Shown piece by piece: positions 59,273 to 64,000 of a DNA stretch of 64,000 nucleotides. The stretch lies in the NCBI RefSeq assembly GCF_040706535.1, contig NZ_JAPDRJ010000002.1:186001-250000 (forward strand), given 5' to 3'. Every line of letters begins with the position of its first letter. Position 1 is the first letter of the stretch. Below the pieces are notes generated by a model. That model was not told where the DNA came from and did no database searches. It was given only the letters and a program-made list of their open reading frames with translations. The stretch comes from Lentisalinibacter orientalis (GTDB lineage: Bacteria > Pseudomonadota > Gammaproteobacteria > Steroidobacterales > Woeseiaceae). The position numbers and the translations under genes were made by a program.

Positions 59273-60789
59273 CACTGGAAGCACTGGCAGAATACGACGC
59301 CCCGCGCTGGCACCAGGCTGCGGACCGGCTGAAGAAGCGGCTGGAGACCCGCCTGTTCATCAACGGAGAATTCGTGGACGCCATCGACGGCGGGCGCTTC
59401 GAGACCGTGAATCCCGCCACCGGAGAGCTACTCGCCGAGATGTCCGAGGGCACGGCGAAGGACATCGATGCCGCCGTCGCCGCGGCGAAGGCCGCCTTCC
59501 GCTCGGGCGTGTGGTCGAAGATGGCGCCGCGCAAGCGCATGGATATCCTGTATCGCTTCGCCGATCTCGTGCTGGAGAACGCCGAGGAACTGGCGCTCAT
59601 GGACACGCTGGACATGGGCAAGCCCATTGCCGACATGCTCTCCGTGGACGTGCCGCTGGTGGCCGACACCATCCGCTTCATGAGCGAGAGCATCGACAAG
59701 ATCGAGGGCGCCATCACCAACACGGCCAGCGACGCGATGAACCTCGTGTTGCGCGAGCCGCTGGGCGTGGTGGGAGCCATCTCGCCCTGGAACTATCCGC
59801 TGCTGATGGCGGCGTGGAAATACGCGCCGGCGCTGGCGGCCGGCAACACCGTCGTGCTGAAGCCCGCCGAACAGTCGCCGCTGTCCAATCTGCGCATCGC
59901 CCAGCTGTTCGTCGAGGCCGGCGGGCCGCCGGGCGTGTTCAACGTGGTCAACGGCATGGGCGAGACCGCCGGCAAGGCCCTGGCGCTGCACAACGACGTG
60001 GCCAAGATCTCCTTCACCGGCTCCACCGCGGTCGGCAAGCTGATCCTGCAGTACGCCGGACAGTCCAATATGAAGAAGGTGGGACTGGAATGCGGCGGCA
60101 AGTCCCCGCAGGTGTTCATGGACGACCTGCCCGACCTCGGCCGGGCCGTGGAGACCGCCTACCACGCCATCTACGCCAACATGGGCGAGGTGTGCAACGC
60201 CGGTTCTCGCATCATGGTGGACCGCAAGATCTACGACGAATTCGTGGAGCGTTTCGTCGCCGAGGGCAGGGAGGCCTACAAGGCCGGCGATCCGCTCGAC
60301 CCCGCGACGAATCTGGGTCCGCTCGTGACGCACCAGGATCAGAAGCGGGTGCTCGGCATGATCGAGACCGGCAGGAAGGAAGGCGCGAAGCTGATGTTCG
60401 GCGGCACCGCCTCTGAGCAGTATCCGAAAGGCGCCTACGTGGATCCCACGCTGTTCGTCGATGTGAACAACGAGATGACCATCGCCCGCGAGGAAATCTT
60501 CGGGCCGGTGGCGAGCGTGATTCCCTTCGACGGGGCCGACGAGGCCATCCGCGTGGCCAACGACACCATCTACGGCCTGGCCGCCAGCATCTGGACCCGG
60601 GACATACGCACCGCCCACCGCTTCATCCGGGAATTCGAGGCCGGCATCATCTGGGTGAATACCTACGACGAGGCGGACATGACCCAGCCGTTCGGCGGCT
60701 ACAAACAGTCCGGCAACGCCCGCGACAAGTGCTTCGACAGCCTGCTGGAATACACCCAGACCAAATCGGCCTGGATCAGCCTCGCCTGA
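59269..60789 (+). CDS. Aldehyde dehydrogenase family protein
   Basis: A 506-residue NAD(P)+-dependent enzyme that oxidises aldehydes to acids. Catalytic Cys309 is in GEVCNAGSR, the general-base Glu274 in LECGGKSP, and the cofactor motif is SFTGSTAVGK. The family resembles gamma-glutamyl-aminobutyraldehyde and betaine aldehyde dehydrogenases (PuuC/BetB). In this operon it probably oxidises an aldehyde produced by the aminotransferase or by amine oxidation. It is coupled to the upstream synthetase. Confidence 0.9.
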   Translation: MTLEALAEYDAPRWHQAADRLKKRLETRLFINGEFVDAIDGGRFETVNPATGELLAEMSEGTAKDIDAAVAAAKAAFRSGVWSKMAPRKRMDILYRFADLVLENAEELALMDTLDMGKPIADMLSVDVPLVADTIRFMSESIDKIEGAITNTASDAMNLVLREPLGVVGAISPWNYPLLMAAWKYAPALAAGNTVVLKPAEQSPLSNLRIAQLFVEAGGPPGVFNVVNGMGETAGKALALHNDVAKISFTGSTAVGKLILQYAGQSNMKKVGLECGGKSPQVFMDDLPDLGRAVETAYHAIYANMGEVCNAGSRIMVDRKIYDEFVERFVAEGREAYKAGDPLDPATNLGPLVTHQDQKRVLGMIETGRKEGAKLMFGGTASEQYPKGAYVDPTLFVDVNNEMTIAREEIFGPVASVIPFDGADEAIRVANDTIYGLAASIWTRDIRTAHRFIREFEAGIIWVNTYDEADMTQPFGGYKQSGNARDKCFDSLLEYTQTKSAWISLA

Positions 60790-60830
60790 GGCGGGCGTCG
60801 GCAGCCGCAGGCAGGGGAGGAGGGAGAAGA

Positions 60831-62207
60831 ATGGCAGCGCCGGACGGAAGGCTGGAGGAGTACCTCGCCGCGCACCCCGACTGCGGCATGATGGAGCTGC
60901 TGATCGCCGATATGGTGGGCGTGCTGCGCGGCAAGCGCGTGCTGCCGGAGGAGTTCGCGAAGGTCTTCTCGAAGGGCTTCAACATCCCGGGCAGCGTGGT
61001 CATGCTCGACTCCATGGGCGCCGTGATCGACGGCCTGCCCTACGGTGCCGACGACGGCGACCCGGATGTCTACGCCCGCCCGATCCCGGAGACCCTGGCG
61101 CCGATCCCCTGGGCGCGGCAGGACTGCGCCCAGGTGCTCTTCTCCCTGTACGAACGGGACGGCAGCCCCTATTTCGCCGATCCCCGCCACGTACTCGAAC
61201 GCGCCGCGCTGCCTCTCCGAGAGATGGGACTCACGATCGTCATGGCGGTCGAGCTCGAGTTCTACCTCCTCGACGCGGCACATACCGGCGTCGCGCCTCG
61301 CATGCCGGCGATCATCGGCACCGGCCACGGCCAGCGCGGCGAGCAGGTCTATCACCCGCAGGATCTGTGGGACATCGAGGAGTTCCTGGACGAGCTCATG
61401 GCGATGTGCCAGACGCAGTCGCTGCCGGTCGGCACCACCATCTCGGAGTTCGCGCCGGGGCAGTTCGAGGTGAACCTCCACCACGTCGCGGACCCGCTGG
61501 CGGCCTGCGACCACGCGGTGCTGCTGAAACGGGTCATCCGTGCCGTCGCGCGCCGCCATGGCACGGCCGCCTGTTTCATGGCCAAGCCCTTCGCGGAATA
61601 CACCGGCAACGGCCTGCACCTGCACGTGAGCCTGGTGCGCGCGGACGGCACCAATTTCTTCTCCGGCGGCGATCCGGCTCTCGCCGAACCGCCCTTCGAC
61701 GCCGCGCTGCGCCATGCCATCGGCGGACTGCAGGAGACCATGGCGGACGGCATGGCCATCTTCGCGCCGAACGCCAATTCCTACCGCCGGCTGCGGCCGG
61801 ATTTCTTCGCCCCGGTGACGCCGAACTGGGGCGTGAACCATCGCGGCGTATCGCTGCGTATCCCGCTGTCGGGACCGAACAACCTGCGCATCGAACACCG
61901 CACGGCGGGCGCGGACGCGAATCCCTATCTGGTGGCGGCCGCCGTGCTCGCCGGCATCCACCATGGCATCAGCCGCGGCATCGAGCCGGGCGAGATGGTG
62001 GCCGAGGGCGCGAGCATCGAACCGGAGGTGAACCTGCCGATACGCTGGGAGGCGGCGCTCGCGCGCTTCGGCGCCAGCCGTTTCCTGCGCGAGTACCTGG
62101 GCGACGAGTACTGCCGGGTCTACGAGCATGCGCGACGGGCCGAGAACCAGCGCATCCACAACGAGATAACCGATCGTGATTACCAATGGTATCTGAGGAA
62201 CGTCTGA
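60831..62207 (+). CDS. Glutamine synthetase family protein (gamma-glutamylputrescine synthetase-like)
   Basis: A 458-residue ligase. The sequence begins with MELLIADMVGVLRGKRV and contains GFNIPGSVVMLDSMG, IAVELEFYLLD-type (VELEFYLLD), FMAKPFAEYTGNGLHLH and NHRGVSLRIP, i.e. the metal and ATP sites of the PuuA branch of glutamine synthetases. PuuA joins glutamate to putrescine as the first step of its degradation. The ATG follows AGGAGGGAGAAGA. It lies with an aldehyde dehydrogenase and a polyamine-type transporter, which supports a polyamine or related amine as substrate. Confidence 0.85.
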   Translation: MAAPDGRLEEYLAAHPDCGMMELLIADMVGVLRGKRVLPEEFAKVFSKGFNIPGSVVMLDSMGAVIDGLPYGADDGDPDVYARPIPETLAPIPWARQDCAQVLFSLYERDGSPYFADPRHVLERAALPLREMGLTIVMAVELEFYLLDAAHTGVAPRMPAIIGTGHGQRGEQVYHPQDLWDIEEFLDELMAMCQTQSLPVGTTISEFAPGQFEVNLHHVADPLAACDHAVLLKRVIRAVARRHGTAACFMAKPFAEYTGNGLHLHVSLVRADGTNFFSGGDPALAEPPFDAALRHAIGGLQETMADGMAIFAPNANSYRRLRPDFFAPVTPNWGVNHRGVSLRIPLSGPNNLRIEHRTAGADANPYLVAAAVLAGIHHGISRGIEPGEMVAEGASIEPEVNLPIRWEAALARFGASRFLREYLGDEYCRVYEHARRAENQRIHNEITDRDYQWYLRNV

Positions 62208-62231
62208 ACGACGCGCCGGGGGAGCCGGAAG

Positions 62232-63632
62232 ATGAAGTCGGAATCCGGCGGAACACACGACTGGCTGCCGACCCGCGCGGGCGAGCGGGCCAGTCTGGCG
62301 GCTATCAGCGGCCCGCTGATCGCCGCCTACCTGGTCGAGATGGCGATGTTGATCATCGACATGATCATCGTCGGCCACCTCGGCAGTATCGAACTCGCCG
62401 CGGTGGGCCTGGCCGGCGACTGGTTCTACGTGTTGCTGCTGATCGGCATGGGCACGGTCTCGATGGTGGCGGTGCTGGTGGCCCACGCCCGGGGCCGCGG
62501 GGACATGCAGGCGGCCGGCCGGGTGGTGGAGCAGGGTCTGCTCGTCGCCACCGTGTTCTCGCTGCCGGTGATGATCGCCACCTGGTATCTGGCCCCGCTG
62601 CTCGCGCTGGCCGGCCAGGACCCGCGGGTGGTGGCGGCCGTCGCTCCCTATACCCATGCACTGGCGTTCGCCGTGCTGCCGATCCTGTGGTTCACGGTCC
62701 TCAGGAATTACGTCACCGCGGTCGAGAAGCCGATGGTGATCTTCGTGCTGTCGGTCGCGGCGCTGGTACTGAACGCCGGGCTGAACTACACCCTGGTGTT
62801 CGGCCATTTCGGCTTCCCGGCGCTGGGCGTGTTCGGCGCCGGGCTCGGCACGACCATCGTCAGCTGGCTCATGTTCGTGGCGCTGGCCGTCCACGTGGGC
62901 GGACGGGACGGCCTGCGCGTACGCTGGTCGCGCGCAATCGCGATAGGGCCTCCGGATCGGCCGCTGGCCGGCAGGCTCGTCTCGCTCGGCCTGCCGGTGG
63001 CCGGGGCCCAGCTGCTCTCCGGCGGCATGTTCACGGTGGCGGCCGTGCTGGTGGGCCTGCTGGGCGCCGTCCAGCTGGCGGCGCAGCAGATCGTCTACAC
63101 GGTCGTCTACGTCTCGCTCAGCATCGCGGCCGGCCTCGGCGATGCCGTGCGGGTGCGCGTCGCGTTCGGCACGGGCAAGGGCAGTCCGCCGGCGGCCCGG
63201 CAGGCCGCGGCCATCACGCTGCGCATGGGACTGGCGGTGCTCGGCCTCGCCGCGGCGGTGCTGTGGTTCTTTCCGGCGGCCATCGTAGGGCTGTTCCTCG
63301 ACCCGGCGCAGCCGGATGCGCTCGCGGTGCGCGAGGCGGCGGCCTCCTTCGCCTTCGCGGCCGGCCTGTTCCAGCTGCTGATCGGGCTGCAGATCATCGC
63401 CGCCAACGCCATGCGCGGGCTCGGCGACACCCGCACACCGATGCTCTACGCGGTGCTGGGCTACTGGCTGCTCGGGCTCGGCAGCGGCACGATCGTCTGC
63501 TTCGCCTTCGGGCTGGGCGGCGTCGGCCTGTGGTGGGGCATGACGGGTGGTGTGGCCGTCTCCTCGACGCTCATGACACTCGCCTTTTTCCGCAGGGCCT
63601 CGGGCATGCAGCCCGTGGCGCTCACTTCATGA
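62232..63632 (+). CDS. MATE family efflux transporter
   Basis: A 466-residue exporter with about 12 helices. Typical segments are DMIIVGHLGSIELAAVGLAGDW, LRNYVTAVEKP, LNAGLNYTLVFGHFG and ANAMRGLGDTRTP (the conserved family motif near the end). It should export an organic cation using Na+ or H+. In this operon it may remove a toxic amine or intermediate. GGGGGAGCCGGAAG precedes the ATG. Confidence 0.88.
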   Translation: MKSESGGTHDWLPTRAGERASLAAISGPLIAAYLVEMAMLIIDMIIVGHLGSIELAAVGLAGDWFYVLLLIGMGTVSMVAVLVAHARGRGDMQAAGRVVEQGLLVATVFSLPVMIATWYLAPLLALAGQDPRVVAAVAPYTHALAFAVLPILWFTVLRNYVTAVEKPMVIFVLSVAALVLNAGLNYTLVFGHFGFPALGVFGAGLGTTIVSWLMFVALAVHVGGRDGLRVRWSRAIAIGPPDRPLAGRLVSLGLPVAGAQLLSGGMFTVAAVLVGLLGAVQLAAQQIVYTVVYVSLSIAAGLGDAVRVRVAFGTGKGSPPAARQAAAITLRMGLAVLGLAAAVLWFFPAAIVGLFLDPAQPDALAVREAAASFAFAAGLFQLLIGLQIIAANAMRGLGDTRTPMLYAVLGYWLLGLGSGTIVCFAFGLGGVGLWWGMTGGVAVSSTLMTLAFFRRASGMQPVALTS

Positions 63633-63662
63633 ACCGGGCAAACCGGACGGGGCAGGGATAAC

Positions 63663-64000
63663 TTGAAGACTTACGATGCCATCGTCGTCGGCGCAGGCCA
63701 CAACGGCCTGACCACCGCGGCCTTCCTGGCGAAAGCCGGTCTCGACGTGGTGGTCGTCGAGAAAAACGACTACATCGGCGGCGCCGCGGTGAGCCGCAAT
63801 CTCTACGACGACTGGATCTACTCCAACTGCTCCTACGTCTGCAGCCTGCTGCGGCCCGAGATCTACCGCGCGCTGGACCTCTCCCGGCACGGCCTGCAAG
63901 TCACGCCCTACGGAGGCAGCGTCACCTTCACCCGTGACGGCGATTATCTCGGCAGCTACTGGGACCACGAGGTCGCCCACCGGGAGATGGCCCGGCATTC
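63663..64000 (+). CDS. NAD(P)/FAD-dependent oxidoreductase, partial (phytoene-dehydrogenase/PYROXD2-like)
   Basis: Only the first ~112 residues lie in the window. The FAD-binding motif is VVGAGHNGLTTAAFLAKAG (residues 7-25) followed by VVVEKNDYIGGAAVS, the GxGxxG and acidic strand end of amine-oxidase/phytoene-desaturase flavoproteins. TTG at 63663 after GGGGCAGGGATAAC is the likely start. It follows the MATE gene by 30 bases and may be the amine-oxidising step of the operon (a PuuB counterpart), but it is closer in style to PYROXD2 than to PuuB. Confidence 0.75.
   Translation, partial: MKTYDAIVVGAGHNGLTTAAFLAKAGLDVVVVEKNDYIGGAAVSRNLYDDWIYSNCSYVCSLLRPEIYRALDLSRHGLQVTPYGGSVTFTRDGDYLGSYWDHEVAHREMARH

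Noticed and set aside
55721..59284. A minus-strand frame open for almost 1,190 codons
   Set aside because: It is antisense to the aminotransferase and synthetase genes, whose motifs are clear. High GC makes long antisense frames common, and the product is His/Gln/Arg-rich without known motifs.
1..64000. CRISPR arrays, tRNA or rRNA genes, insertion sequences, prophage
   Set aside because: I looked for regularly spaced repeats, cloverleaf sequences and transposase or integrase motifs and found none. A covariance scan (tRNAscan-SE, Infernal) would be the decisive test.

Overview
The window is about 64 kb of GC-rich (roughly two-thirds G+C), densely coded chromosomal DNA. It most resembles a free-living, aerobic, Gram-negative gammaproteobacterium. 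Support comes from a CysB-type regulator divergent from cysK, the PA2778/PA2779-type gene pair, a TIGR04211-type SH3 protein, a DUF3187 protein, PBP4 (dacB), a TonB receptor, many lipoproteins and cytochrome c motifs. I cannot name the genus. I see no tRNA, rRNA, CRISPR array, transposase, phage gene or plasmid origin. Genes are tightly packed with 1-4 base overlaps, and GTG or TTG starts are common.

Layout. 1-9590: glnE (cut by the window edge), a flavodoxin-like protein, a GGDEF-EAL protein, cysK and divergent cysB, an SH3 membrane protein, dacB and a DUF3187 protein. 9595-11655: a three-gene membrane/lipid operon (VTT protein, HAD phosphatase, CDP-alcohol phosphatidyltransferase), probably read from a leaderless transcript. 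12085-13478: an ECF sigma factor with its RskA-like anti-sigma factor. 13547-17657: an MDR oxidoreductase, a transglutaminase/TPR lipoprotein and a PAS-PAS sigma-54 activator. 17658-18060: a non-coding stretch holding two operator-like palindromes, a CRP-like site, a near-consensus sigma-54 promoter and a chain of strong hairpins ending in a terminator. 18026-25919: small membrane and secreted proteins, a dienelactone-hydrolase-like lipoprotein, a Kef-type antiporter, the PA2778/PA2779 pair and assorted metabolic enzymes. 26051-31471: an ABC ATPase, a beta-helix/diheme cytochrome pair, a membrane diguanylate cyclase and a bicupin. 31547-38675: a TonB receptor, an alanyl-tRNA editing protein, an M3 peptidase and a TPR gene divergent from a LysR regulator. 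38869-48542: a large BNR-repeat protein, a three-gene operon (flavin reductase, M20 peptidase, P-loop protein), an Lrp regulator divergent from alanine dehydrogenase, and an acyl-CoA ligase. 49779-64000: a polyamine-type ABC transporter with acyl-CoA dehydrogenase and TetR regulator, divergent from an aminotransferase, ADP-forming acyl-CoA synthetase, aldehyde dehydrogenase, glutamine-synthetase-like ligase, MATE exporter and FAD oxidoreductase. This last block reads as one regulated amine uptake and degradation system.

The most interesting element is at 17657-18060. A lone PAS-containing sigma-54 activator appears to control a divergent sigma-54-dependent small RNA. That RNA has several C-rich loops, two of which carry the same ten bases, so it could pair with ribosome binding sites. 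The arrangement is analogous to CbrB-CrcZ, LuxO-Qrr and GlrR-GlmY, but I recognise neither the RNA nor this pairing. The chief alternative is that the hairpins are the 3' untranslated region of the gene on the opposite strand.
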